Shown one piece after another: positions 1 through 6,793 of a stretch of DNA of 15,947 nucleotides. The position numbers were made by a program, and so were the translations under genes. Under the pieces are notes generated by a model. It saw only the letters and a program-made list of their open reading frames with translations. It searched no databases and was not told the DNA's origin. Numbering within the stretch: position 1 is the stretch's first letter; the number at the start of each line of letters is the position of its first letter. This DNA is from Saprospiraceae bacterium (lineage in GTDB: Bacteria > Bacteroidota > Bacteroidia > Chitinophagales > Saprospiraceae), in contig SCUG01000577.1 in the NCBI GenBank assembly GCA_004297645.1, forward strand, positions 1 through 15,947, given 5' to 3'.

Positions 1-44
1 ACTGATGTAAACTCAAAGATTATTTACCAAATTTACCGTGTAAG

Positions 45-66
45 AAGCCGTCGTTCAGGCGGCTTT
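45..66 (+). terminator. Probable intrinsic terminator of a gene upstream of the window
   Basis: A six-base-pair stem (AAGCCG at 45-50 pairing with CGGCTT at 60-65) with a nine-base loop is followed by T66 and, after a short gap, a T-rich stretch (76-81). This A-GCCG...CGGC-T form is common for Bacteroidota terminators. It would end a gene lying left of the window. The T-run is interrupted, so termination strength is uncertain. Confidence 0.45.
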
Positions 67-101
67 CAAACCAACTTTTTTCACCAACTAAATTTTAAGA
101 A

Positions 102-506
102 ATGGAAAAGAAAATCATTCTTGGAACGCTGGGCGGCACCGTCGCCGGCATGGTCGTCGCAGCCGCCATCTTCATGGGTATCTTCGGCGGCAAGATGGAA
201 AAATGGATGGCGGACAACGCCTCCTGCCTCAACGACATGAACCCTGTCTGGTGGATAGTGGGCAGCCTCGTCATTTCACTTTTCACCGCCATTTTGCTCC
301 ACCGATTCGGTGTGAGTACCTTCAAAGGAGGCGCTATTGCCGGGGCATGGATTACGTTATTCATGGTACTGTGGTATGACATTATGACGGCCTCCACTTT
401 CAAGGCATTCACTTGGGATTGGGTGCCGTTTGATGTCATTGGTAACACCATCACGGGAGCAGTGGCAGGTGGGGTCATTGGGTGGATTTTTGGGAAGGTG
501 AAGTAG
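102..506 (+). CDS. Small four-helix membrane protein of unknown function
   Basis: This 134-residue protein has four hydrophobic segments at about residues 5-29, 48-67, 75-96 and 110-131. Segments 1 and 4 are glycine-rich (GTLGGTVAGMVVA and GAVAGGVIGWIFG), which suggests close helix packing of the glycine-zipper kind. A hydrophilic loop at about 30-47 contains one cysteine. The start is the ATG at 102, preceded by an A-rich stretch rather than a clear Shine-Dalgarno sequence. I do not recognise a characterised family and see no catalytic motif. Its first downstream neighbour is another small membrane protein 194 bp away, so a shared transcript is possible but not shown. The open frame and membrane pattern make it a convincing gene; the function is unknown. 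Confidence 0.75.
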   Translation: MEKKIILGTLGGTVAGMVVAAAIFMGIFGGKMEKWMADNASCLNDMNPVWWIVGSLVISLFTAILLHRFGVSTFKGGAIAGAWITLFMVLWYDIMTASTFKAFTWDWVPFDVIGNTITGAVAGGVIGWIFGKVK

Positions 507-700
507 TTTGCTTTAACCCCAAAACCATTTTTCTCCAAGATTAAGATGTTTCAAACCGTGAGGAAACTGCAATGGTGGATGCACACCGTTGGCGGCTTTT
601 TTCTCTTTTGTCAACACGAAATAAGTTTAGCGTACAAACGCTACAAGGATTGATTTTCAGTGCAGTTCTTAATTTAAACAGCTATTTAATATCAAATTAA

Positions 701-1120
701 ATGACACCATCCATGATTTTCGCTGTATCCATTTTCACGTACTTCAGTGCACTTGGATTTTTGATGAGTATTATTTGGAGCTTCAAGACGGAGGCCGCTT
801 ATAATATGTTGAGCATGGCGGCTGGTCTTGACCTGCAACAAACATCTGTAAGCACGTTGGAAACTGGAAGGGCCATGAAGTTTCTCTTAATTGACTTCAC
901 AAGCCAAATGGCCGGACTCAATCTTTTTGCGCTGTTGATTATCTGGACGCCGTTCAGGCATGGCGAATTATGGGCCTGGATGTCGCTTTGGTTTTATCCC
1001 TTGATGTTTGCTTGGCATTACCTTCATTACGCAACAAAAACGAAGTTCTCCAAGGTCCAGATTGTTTACTGCGTAGTGAGCATTGCTGCGCTGTTGGCAA
1101 GCTACTCCCAATTCAATTGA
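701..1120 (+). CDS. Small four-helix membrane protein, unknown family
   Basis: The 139-residue product has hydrophobic segments at about 5-27, 66-84, 90-110 and 118-135. Between the first two lies a polar stretch (about 28-60), probably an extramembrane loop. The third segment is rich in tryptophan and aromatic residues (LWAWMSLWFYPLMFAWHYLHY). No enzyme motif is visible and I do not recognise the family. The coding sequence is visibly richer in A and T than the amidase and LamG genes, which could mean a different history or simply weaker codon bias. The ATG at 701 follows an AT-rich region with no strong ribosome-binding sequence, as is usual in Bacteroidota. The preceding 194 bp (507-700) contain no other gene I can support. 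Confidence 0.7.
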   Translation: MTPSMIFAVSIFTYFSALGFLMSIIWSFKTEAAYNMLSMAAGLDLQQTSVSTLETGRAMKFLLIDFTSQMAGLNLFALLIIWTPFRHGELWAWMSLWFYPLMFAWHYLHYATKTKFSKVQIVYCVVSIAALLASYSQFN

Positions 1121-1220
1121 ACTAAAAAATGTGGTGCTTTGCCTCACAAGATTTTAGAACCTATTGCCTTTCAAATTGCATCATAAGGGGGATAGAGGCT
1201 ACTTCATAAAATTCACCATC

Positions 1221-2846
1221 ATGAAATCTTCCACCAAAAAAATACTCAAATGGACGGGCATCGTCTTCGGCGTCTTGCTGCTGGCAGTGGTTGCTCTGGG
1301 CGCTTACGTCTATTCGCTCCTCCCCAAACCTGCGGGCGAAATCCCAGCCTTGCAAAGCGAGCTTTTCACAAAACCTGACACGCCGCTGCCGGTGAGCGGG
1401 AAGTTCATCTATAAAACAGCCACCGAACTTGCCGCCATGATTCGCAAGGGTGAGGCCACCTCCACCGAGGTGGTGCAGGAGTACCTCCATTTCATCAAAA
1501 ACAACAACTACAAGTACAATGCGCTGGTCTGGTTGTTTGAGGAGGAAGCCCTGCAAGCGGCGGCACGGGCCGATTCCCTTTTCCGGCAGGGCATCCTGCT
1601 CGGTCCACTTCACGGCGTACCGATGACGGTGAAGGAGCAGTTTTTTGTAAAAGGAAAATACTCCATGCTCAACGCCAAAATGATTGGTGGATTCCGGGCG
1701 CCGGAAGACCAGAAAATGGTCGCTCAACTGCGAAAAGCGGGCGCCATCATCATCGGCACCACCAACGTGCCCCTCATGCTGATGGACTACCAGACGCAGG
1801 GCGAAATTTACCCCCCCGCCAGCAATCCTTACGACACCACCCGTACCCCCGGCGGCAGCACGGGTGGCGGCGGTGCGGCATTGGCGGCTGGTTTTACGCC
1901 GCTCGAAGTGGGTGGCGACCTGGGCGGCAGCATCCGTGTCCCTGCTGCTTTCTGTGGGCTTTACGGTTTGAAGACCACCGAAAAGGCCATTGATATTTGG
2001 GATGCCGGATACCCCGGCTTCAAGTTTGACATGAAATACAGTGCGCTCGCAGTGGGCGGCCCGCTTGCCCGCACCCCGGAAGATGTGGAATTGCTGTGGA
2101 GCGTGCTGAAAGACACGCCCAACCAGTTCATGCAAAACGTGACCTACCATTACGACACGACCAAAATGCTGAACCAATACCGCATCGCCTGGATGGACAG
2201 GCTGAAATTCGGAAAAGAAGAGTTGCCCGTCAGCAGCAGCATTTTGACCAAACTCCACGCCTTAGTGGACAGCCTGAAAGCGCACGGTGCAGCCTCCGAA
2301 CGCTCCATGCCCGATACCTTCGAGGAGCAGTTCAAGACCTTTTTCTCGCTGATGCTCTGCATGAACACTCAAGGGCAGCCCTGGCTCATGTGGCAGTTGA
2401 TAGTGCAGGACATGAAAAAAACAGACGACGGGAGCATAGACCTTCGGGATGTCTATGACCTGGGGATTTCTTTGGATGAAAAAAAATACGGCGAACTGCT
2501 GGAACGGCGGAAGAACCTGATAGACCAATGGGAGTCCTTTTTTGAAAAACACGACTTTTTTATATGTCCGGTAATGCTGAGTCCCGCCTTCAAAAAATGC
2601 CCGATGGACACTCCCCAAACCATTGATGGCAGAGCGGTCGCGTACTGGAACACCGGGGCCTTCTGCATGATGTTCAATGGTACGGGGCACCCATCGTTGG
2701 TCATACCACTTGGATTGGACAAAGACGGCCTGCCTGTTGGGGTGCAGGTGGTGGGCAAATATTTTTCCGAACCGGCTTTGATTCATTTTGCGAAGCTGCT
2801 GCGAAGGGAGGGGGTGACACCGGGGTTTGTGCAGCCGGAGGGATGA
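1221..2846 (+). CDS. Membrane-anchored amidase-signature hydrolase, FAAH-like
   Basis: This 541-residue enzyme belongs to the amidase signature family, which hydrolyses carboxylic amide bonds with a Lys-Ser-Ser triad. The lysine is in GVPMTVKEQF (Lys138), the cis-serine in the Gly-rich loop GGSTGGGG (Ser213) and the nucleophile in GGDLGGSIRVPAAFCG (Ser237). The Lys-to-Ser (75) and Ser-to-Ser (24) spacings equal those I recall for mammalian FAAH (142/217/241). One hydrophobic segment at about residues 9-29 anchors the protein, probably leaving the catalytic domain outside the cytoplasm. I chose the ATG at 1221 over the in-frame TTG at 1164 because it places the lysine-rich MKSSTKK directly before the membrane helix. 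It is not the tRNA amidotransferase subunit GatA, which has no such anchor. The substrate is unknown; fatty amides or N-acyl amino acids are possible. Confidence 0.93.
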   Translation: MKSSTKKILKWTGIVFGVLLLAVVALGAYVYSLLPKPAGEIPALQSELFTKPDTPLPVSGKFIYKTATELAAMIRKGEATSTEVVQEYLHFIKNNNYKYNALVWLFEEEALQAAARADSLFRQGILLGPLHGVPMTVKEQFFVKGKYSMLNAKMIGGFRAPEDQKMVAQLRKAGAIIIGTTNVPLMLMDYQTQGEIYPPASNPYDTTRTPGGSTGGGGAALAAGFTPLEVGGDLGGSIRVPAAFCGLYGLKTTEKAIDIWDAGYPGFKFDMKYSALAVGGPLARTPEDVELLWSVLKDTPNQFMQNVTYHYDTTKMLNQYRIAWMDRLKFGKEELPVSSSILTKLHALVDSLKAHGAASERSMPDTFEEQFKTFFSLMLCMNTQGQPWLMWQLIVQDMKKTDDGSIDLRDVYDLGISLDEKKYGELLERRKNLIDQWESFFEKHDFFICPVMLSPAFKKCPMDTPQTIDGRAVAYWNTGAFCMMFNGTGHPSLVIPLGLDKDGLPVGVQVVGKYFSEPALIHFAKLLRREGVTPGFVQPEG

Positions 2847-3160
2847 GGTTTTTATCTGCTAAATCTTCAACTGAAACACCTCAATTTTCTACCGCAATAC
2901 CATTTTCCGGGAAGGTTCGGATATGTTTTCATTGGCTGACCCTTGCATCGTACAGCGATTTAACAAACTCATCGCTGGATGGGCCGAAGGCAGGCTTGGC
3001 CGGCACTCCATCAATTGCTTTGAAGGATGCCGCCAACGGGCTGCTTTTGAAACCCATATTAACAGATGATGGGCCGATGGAGGCGGTGGCGAGGATTGGA
3101 GTGAAACAAGTTTGACCGGCAATCAAAGTCAGTAACAGCTTAACACCCCCTTCCAAAATA
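2847..3160. other. Intergenic stretch with ambiguous short open frames
   Basis: This gap after the amidase has two overlapping short open frames on opposite strands: 2843-3115 on the plus strand (90 residues) and 2929-3156 on the minus strand (75 residues, TTG start). The minus-strand product has a weakly hydrophobic N-terminus and the segment KPAFGPSSDEFVKSLYDA, which looks protein-like. No family is recognisable and neither frame has a clear start signal. It could be a small gene or a decayed gene fragment; I cannot decide between the strands. Confidence 0.25.
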
Positions 3161-3258
3161 GAACACGGATTTAACAGATTTTACGGATTTGAACAGATTA
3201 TCCTGCCGGGCACGGCGAAAATCAGTTTAAATCCGTCCAATCCGTGTCATCTGTGTTC
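3161..3258. repeat. Imperfect 30-bp inverted repeat between convergent genes
   Basis: The left arm at 3161-3190 (starting GAACACGGATTTAACAGA) and the right arm at 3229-3258 (ending ATCTGTGTTC) are inverted copies matching at 23 of 30 positions, separated by 38 bases. Wording of the type ACGGATT...AATCCGTGT is familiar to me as a dispersed intergenic repeat in many bacterial genomes, though I cannot count copies here. It lies between the convergent amidase and hydroxylase genes and could act as a two-way transcription stop. Confidence 0.6.
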
Positions 3259-3299
3259 CCATCCTCCCCGCGGGAAAGGCTTCAAATATTCCTCACAAC

Positions 3300-4088
3300 T
3301 CACAACCGCTTAAACGGCATTTTCATCATCTCCCAAAAAGTCTGCCCGCCCGGCTCCCGGAACAGTTCTATGCCGAACTGCATCTTCTCCACGTCCGCCT
3401 TGCCCGCCGTTCCGAAAATCCGGTCCCAGAAAGTGAACACGTCGCCGTAGTGGCTGTCGGTCTCCGGGCGATGGCTGCTGTGGTGTACCCGGTGCCAGTT
3501 GGGGGTGATAAACACGAGGCTGAACCAGCGCTCGAACCAATCCGGGTAACGGATATTGGCATGGTTAAGGGAGAACCAGGGCAGGGCAAAAGCGAAGTAA
3601 ATGGTGATGCTTTGAATGGATACCCCAAGCAAGGGCAGGAAGGCAATCTGCGTCAGGGTTTGCAGCATGAATTCCACCGGGTGGAGGCGAAGCCCGTCGG
3701 AGGCATCGAGTTCCGTATCGGCGTGGTGTACCCGGTGGAAGCGCCAGAAGAACGGCACTTTGTGATAAATGACGTGAAAAACGTAGCTGTTCAGGTCAAC
3801 GAGCAACACGCCGATGACGATGGCGGGCGCCGACTGACCGAGCAGTTGGTGCAGCAGGCCGATGTTGTTTTCCTGCGACCACAGGATGGCTGCAACGACG
3901 AAGCCGCCCAACGTGGCATTCAGCAAGAAGGCGACGGCAATCATGCCCACGTTGTGCCAGCGCTGCCGTTTTCTACCTTTCGGATGTTCGAAGTAAGGGA
4001 GGATTTTTTCCAAAGTCATAAAAATGGCGATACCGGCGATTGCCAGCAGGGGCGTCAGGTTGCCCAATGTTTCAATGATGTTTTGCAT
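3300..4088 (-). CDS. Fatty-acid hydroxylase / sterol desaturase family protein
   Basis: The 262-residue membrane protein carries the histidine clusters of the di-iron fatty-acid hydroxylase superfamily: H105-x3-H109 (HVIYH), H118-x2-HH (HRVHH) and H199-x2-HH (HRVHH), with further histidines at 136 and 176. Hydrophobic segments lie at about 12-33, 48-70, 87-104 and 145-172. The family uses two irons and O2 to hydroxylate or desaturate lipids; known members include sterol C5-desaturase, sphinganine C4-hydroxylase and alkylglycerol monooxygenase. The exact substrate cannot be read from the sequence. The ATG at 4088 is preceded by an A/T-rich leader. It lies 194 bp downstream of the AraC regulator gene on the same strand, so that regulator could control it. 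The length is normal and all iron ligands are present. Confidence 0.93.
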   Translation of the reverse strand: MQNIIETLGNLTPLLAIAGIAIFMTLEKILPYFEHPKGRKRQRWHNVGMIAVAFLLNATLGGFVVAAILWSQENNIGLLHQLLGQSAPAIVIGVLLVDLNSYVFHVIYHKVPFFWRFHRVHHADTELDASDGLRLHPVEFMLQTLTQIAFLPLLGVSIQSITIYFAFALPWFSLNHANIRYPDWFERWFSLVFITPNWHRVHHSSHRPETDSHYGDVFTFWDRIFGTAGKADVEKMQFGIELFREPGGQTFWEMMKMPFKRL

Positions 4089-4207
4089 GGTTTTGAAATT
4101 TTAAAAATGAAAAGATTTTGTCCGTTTGACCCTGCAAAAATGAGCGGGAAAAGACTGGCGGTCGTCCATGCCGATAGTTCCGGACGTCCTGATTTGCCGG
4201 GTGCTAA

Positions 4208-4283
4208 AAGGCGACACCTCGGAATAGCGGCTGCCATCGAACAAATTAGCTCCGTTCGAACTGCCATTTCGAGGCGTCACCTT
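4208..4283. repeat. Imperfect inverted repeat just after the AraC gene
   Basis: AAGGCGACACCTCG at 4208-4221 and CGAGGCGTCACCTT at 4270-4283 are inverted copies with 12 of 14 matches and a 48-base loop. One arm touches the stop codon of the AraC gene (minus strand), and the other side ends in a short T-run on that strand, so it may work as a terminator. The arms also resemble the AGGTGACACCTT palindromes near 14532, with two mismatches in 13 per arm, so it may be a decayed member of that repeat family. Confidence 0.35.
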
Positions 4284-5416
4284 TAAACTACCGGTTTGCG
4301 GAAAGCCGAAGGCGTCGTGCCGGTCATTTTTTTAAAAACAGCATTGAAAGCCGCTTTGGAGTTGAAGCCGCTGTCGAAGGCGATGCCGAGGATGGACAGG
4401 TGGGCGTTGTCGGGGTCGAGGGCGGCACGTTTGAAATGCTCCACCCGGTGCCGGTTCACATAGTCGAAAAAGCTCTCCTGTTTGTGCTGGTTGAGCAACT
4501 GCGAAACCTGGTGCGGCGTGGCGCCGAGGAGTTCGGCGAGTTGCGGGAGGGTGAGTTCGGGGTCGAGGAAGACTTTTTCATGGGCCATGGCGGCGTCCAA
4601 TTTAGCCAGCAATTCCTGCGCTTTGCGCTCTGTCAGCCCCGATTTTTCATATTTGACGGGGGTTTTCACCAAGGCAGGGTCGTCCGTTTCCGTCACTACC
4701 TCTTCGGGGATGTTTTTGAAAATTTCCGGCTGCTTCATTGCCCGGTAGCCCATGACGTAAATGATGACCGAGAAAGCGAGGTTCGAGAAGTTGTCAGCAA
4801 AGCCGATGTCATAGACGCTCAACAGGACGCATACGACGAAACTTGCCACGATGGCAAAGATGAACTGCATCAGCCAGCGCAGCGATTTTTTTTCCGTGTT
4901 GGAAAAAACCTGCCGGATGTGCCGCTCGTGCCGCAGGATGAGTGCCACCGTCAGCACGACATAGACGGCGTTTACCAGGTTCGCCGCATTGAAACTCCAT
5001 ACCCAGGTATCGGGCTTTTTCAGGTAGCTGGCTTCGAGGATGTCTTTTTTCTCCAATGCCGAAAGCCAGTAGAACGGCACGAAATAAAGTACGTTCAACA
5101 GAAAAGGTAAAAGGTGTGCCCAGTGCCACCAACGCATTTTGAAATTTTTTTCCGTAAAGTTTTTCACAAAAAACCAGGTGGAAATGCCTATCAACACCGC
5201 AAAAGGTGTGTGGATAAGGGCAATATGAGGCACTTGCGGAGTGATGTGCAGGTCGTAAAGTGCCGTACCAGCAATGTTGATGGAAAACGAAGCGAGCAAT
5301 GCCGCCAGCCACCGGTTGGCTTGCCGGTTGCCTTCGGGCAGGGCGAGCAGCATCATGCTGAAAAAAATGCCCTGGGCGGCGCCCAGTAATAAAATGACGG
5401 AGACGATTTCCTGCAC
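4283..5416 (-). CDS. AraC-family regulator with seven-helix membrane sensor
   Basis: The 377-residue protein has a membrane half and a DNA-binding half. Seven hydrophobic segments lie at about 4-25, 37-56, 65-85, 98-117, 138-161, 180-203 and 208-225. The C-terminal AraC domain (about 265-375) has a first helix-turn-helix at 288-309 (LTLPQLAELLGATPHQVSQL) and a second at 340-362. It ends with the family signature GIAFDSGFNSKAAFNAVFKK and TGTTPSAFR. Such proteins probably sense a membrane or periplasmic signal and bind DNA from the membrane. The start is GTG at 5416; the first internal methionines (21-22) lie inside helix 1 and would destroy it. It is downstream of the TfoX-like gene by 69 bp and upstream of the lipid hydroxylase gene, a possible target. 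The signal is unknown. Confidence 0.92.
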   Translation of the reverse strand: MQEIVSVILLLGAAQGIFFSMMLLALPEGNRQANRWLAALLASFSINIAGTALYDLHITPQVPHIALIHTPFAVLIGISTWFFVKNFTEKNFKMRWWHWAHLLPFLLNVLYFVPFYWLSALEKKDILEASYLKKPDTWVWSFNAANLVNAVYVVLTVALILRHERHIRQVFSNTEKKSLRWLMQFIFAIVASFVVCVLLSVYDIGFADNFSNLAFSVIIYVMGYRAMKQPEIFKNIPEEVVTETDDPALVKTPVKYEKSGLTERKAQELLAKLDAAMAHEKVFLDPELTLPQLAELLGATPHQVSQLLNQHKQESFFDYVNRHRVEHFKRAALDPDNAHLSILGIAFDSGFNSKAAFNAVFKKMTGTTPSAFRKPVV

Positions 5417-5485
5417 CTGGTAGCTGATTTGGTGGAATGGCCGAAAGGTACGGAGCAGTTGGGCAGGTTGCGTAACAGTTGCTTT

Positions 5486-5830
5486 TTATTCTTTTTTCTT
5501 GCTCGCCTTCGCCTTCGGGTTGAAATCAAGGCAGAGTTGCACCCAGTATTCCAAGTCTCTGTCAGCGTCAATGCCCTCCGGCCCAACGAAGACATAGCCC
5601 TTCATCGGGCGTCCGGTGAAGTCCATTTCCCGACAGCCTTTTTTGGTGAGCGCTTCTTCGTAGATGGCGTGGTCAATGCGCCCCATGAGCATGTCGTTTA
5701 CCACGCCGGCGCACATCTTGCCGTCCACGAGGAAGCAAAGGCCACCCATCATTTTTTTCTCTTCAAATGCGGTTCTTTTTTCGTTGAAAATGCGCCGGAT
5801 ACGGCCGGCGAGGAATTCGTTGTAAGCCAT
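5486..5830 (-). CDS. TfoX N-terminal-domain protein
   Basis: This 114-residue protein matches the TfoX/Sxy N-terminal domain. It has the conserved pattern KKMMGGLCFLVDGKMCAGVV (about 26-44) followed by MGRI and then FTGRPMKGYVFV (about 71-82). TfoX is a competence regulator in Gammaproteobacteria, but single-domain versions like this are widespread and mostly of unknown role; there is no C-terminal TfoX domain here. The tail from residue 106 is lysine-rich (KAKASKKKE). The ATG at 5830 begins MAYNEFLAGRIRRIF, as expected for the family. The gene is 69 bp upstream of the AraC regulator on the same strand and could share its transcript. I would not infer competence from this gene alone. Confidence 0.88.
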   Translation of the reverse strand: MAYNEFLAGRIRRIFNEKRTAFEEKKMMGGLCFLVDGKMCAGVVNDMLMGRIDHAIYEEALTKKGCREMDFTGRPMKGYVFVGPEGIDADRDLEYWVQLCLDFNPKAKASKKKE

Positions 5831-5913
5831 CTGTCAGGATTTTGGTTTAAAATGGTTTTTCAAACCTACGAAAAACTGAATGACAGTAAAATAAACCCCA
5901 CCGGGAAAATCGG

Positions 5914-6213
5914 TCAACATCCGCCATCCAGCCGCCAAGCCCGCAATATCTTCACCACATTCACCAAAGTCACAGCCCCCAGGAAGTGTTTGACGGTATG
6001 CCCGCTCCAGAAATGCAATGCGTCGAAAATAGCGGCATCGAAGTACTCTGCAATTTTTGCCAGCAGGTACCATGCAATCACAAAAACTATGGAGCGGATG
6101 TAAGTAACCTTGCCCGGATAAAGCCAGATAAGAAACGGCGCAATGACCATCGGGAAAAACTGCACAAAAGCATAGAATCGCAAATCCCCCGCTGGCACAT
6201 GGTCTTCCCCCAC
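5914..6213 (-). pseudogene. 3' remnant of an alkaline-ceramidase-like membrane hydrolase gene
   Basis: The remaining 99 residues read as the C-terminal part of a bacterial alkaline-ceramidase-like (CREST superfamily) membrane protein. They comprise a GDLRFYAFVQF segment, two or three hydrophobic helices (about 17-32, 38-53, 74-90) and an H72-x3-H76 motif (SGHTVKHFLGA). That motif matches the C-terminal zinc-binding HxxxH of alkaline ceramidases. Full members should be roughly twice this length and have further zinc ligands nearer the N-terminus, which are missing. Upstream of residue 1 the frame runs into the palindromic repeat and meets a stop (TCA at 6226-6228 on the plus strand). The GTG at 6213 lies in the repeat boundary and is unlikely to be a true start. 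The last 26 bases of gene sequence next to the repeat are duplicated at 6378-6404, showing that the gene was cut before the duplication. Confidence 0.7.
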
Positions 6214-6218
6214 GCAGA

Positions 6219-6354
6219 CGCTGGTTCAAGTCTCCAGACTTGAACCGCATATCAGCATGTCTCTGACATGCGTAACTGCCATACCACATTCGCTGGCTTA
6301 CTCATGTCGGAGACATGAAAATACCGGGTTCAAGTCTGGAGACTTGAACCAGCG
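6219..6354. repeat. Nested palindromic repeat unit, copy 1
   Basis: The outer arms 6219-6246 and 6327-6354 form a perfect 28-bp inverted repeat. Each arm is itself nearly palindromic (GGTTCAAGTCT, two bases, AGACTTGAACC). Inside are two smaller palindromes, CATGTC-TCT-GACATG (6256-6270) and CATGTC-GGA-GACATG (6303-6317), which are also inverted copies of each other (14 of 15). The whole 136 bp could form a cruciform or a long branched RNA hairpin. It looks like a short non-coding mobile or REP-like element. Confidence 0.85.
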
Positions 6355-6410
6355 TATTTGAACCAGCGTATTTGAACCCCCCGCTGGCACATGGTCTTCC
6401 CCCACGCAGA

Positions 6411-6546
6411 CGCTGGTTCAAGTCTCCAGACTTGAACCACATATCAGCATGTCTCTGACATGCGTAACCGCCACACCACATTCGCTGGCTTACTCATGTC
6501 GGAGACATGAAAATACCAGGTTCAAGTCTGGAGACTTGAACCAGCG
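6411..6546. repeat. Nested palindromic repeat unit, copy 2
   Basis: This is the second copy of the 136-bp nested palindrome, shifted by 192 bp. Its outer palindromes are at 6415-6438 and 6519-6542, and its inner ones at 6448-6462 and 6495-6509. All palindrome arms are preserved; the four substitutions relative to copy 1 fall outside them, which suggests that the arms matter or that the copies are very young. Confidence 0.85.
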
Positions 6547-6712
6547 TAGACTTGAACCAGCGTAATACGGGTAACAAGGATGGCAGGCTTTTTTCATGGA
6601 AACCTCTTACCTTTCGGCATCCATTCCAGATGATGGCTGTTAAATCCCGCGGATGATTTCTCATTGCGATACGCCACTTGCAAAGTTTGAGGTCAAGATG
6701 AACTACCCTGTT

Positions 6713-6744
6713 TTTGACTGTTGGGACGCTTTGCATTAGACTTG
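6713..6744 (+). promoter_or_regulatory. Candidate Bacteroidota-type promoter for the propeller/LytTR chimera
   Basis: TTTG at 6713-6716 and TAGACTTG at 6737-6744 are separated by 20 bases. This resembles the Bacteroidota primary-sigma consensus (TTTG, about 19 bases, TAnnTTTG) with one mismatch in the -7 element. Transcription would start near 6751, about 43 bases before the ATG at 6794. The rest of 6572-6793 contains nothing I can identify; a minus-strand open frame there (6494-6736) runs through the repeats and is not convincing. Confidence 0.35.
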
Positions 6745-6793
6745 AAAATGCCGCCGCTTTCCCAGGACTAACATAAAACTCAAGCTCATTTCG

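Larger units (their letters stand above)
6186..6569. repeat. 192-bp tandem duplication of a palindrome-rich unit
   Basis: Bases 6186-6377 and 6378-6569 are two copies in direct tandem, offset exactly 192 bp. I count four substitutions and no indels until about 6546, where the sequences diverge into short GACTTGAACCAGCG and TTTGAACCAGCG partial repeats. Each copy holds the end of the ceramidase-like gene fragment (6186-6212 and 6378-6404) and then a nested palindromic unit. The high identity points to a recent duplication. No transposase is encoded here. Confidence 0.9.

Noticed and set aside
1164..1220. Upstream TTG start giving a 560-residue amidase
   Set aside because: The ATG at 1221 places a lysine-rich start directly before the membrane helix; the extra 19 residues look like untranslated leader.
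3450..4286. Plus-strand open frame of 278 codons opposite the lipid hydroxylase
   Set aside because: The minus strand encodes all the iron-binding histidine clusters; the plus-strand product has no recognisable domain.
5486..5830. TfoX-like gene taken as evidence for a competence system
   Set aside because: Single N-terminal TfoX domains are widespread and no DNA-uptake gene lies nearby.
6186..6569. Duplicated palindromes considered as an insertion sequence
   Set aside because: No transposase frame lies inside or beside them; at most they are non-autonomous elements.
6494..6736. Minus-strand 80-codon frame upstream of the chimera
   Set aside because: Part of it is palindromic repeat sequence and it matches no family I know.
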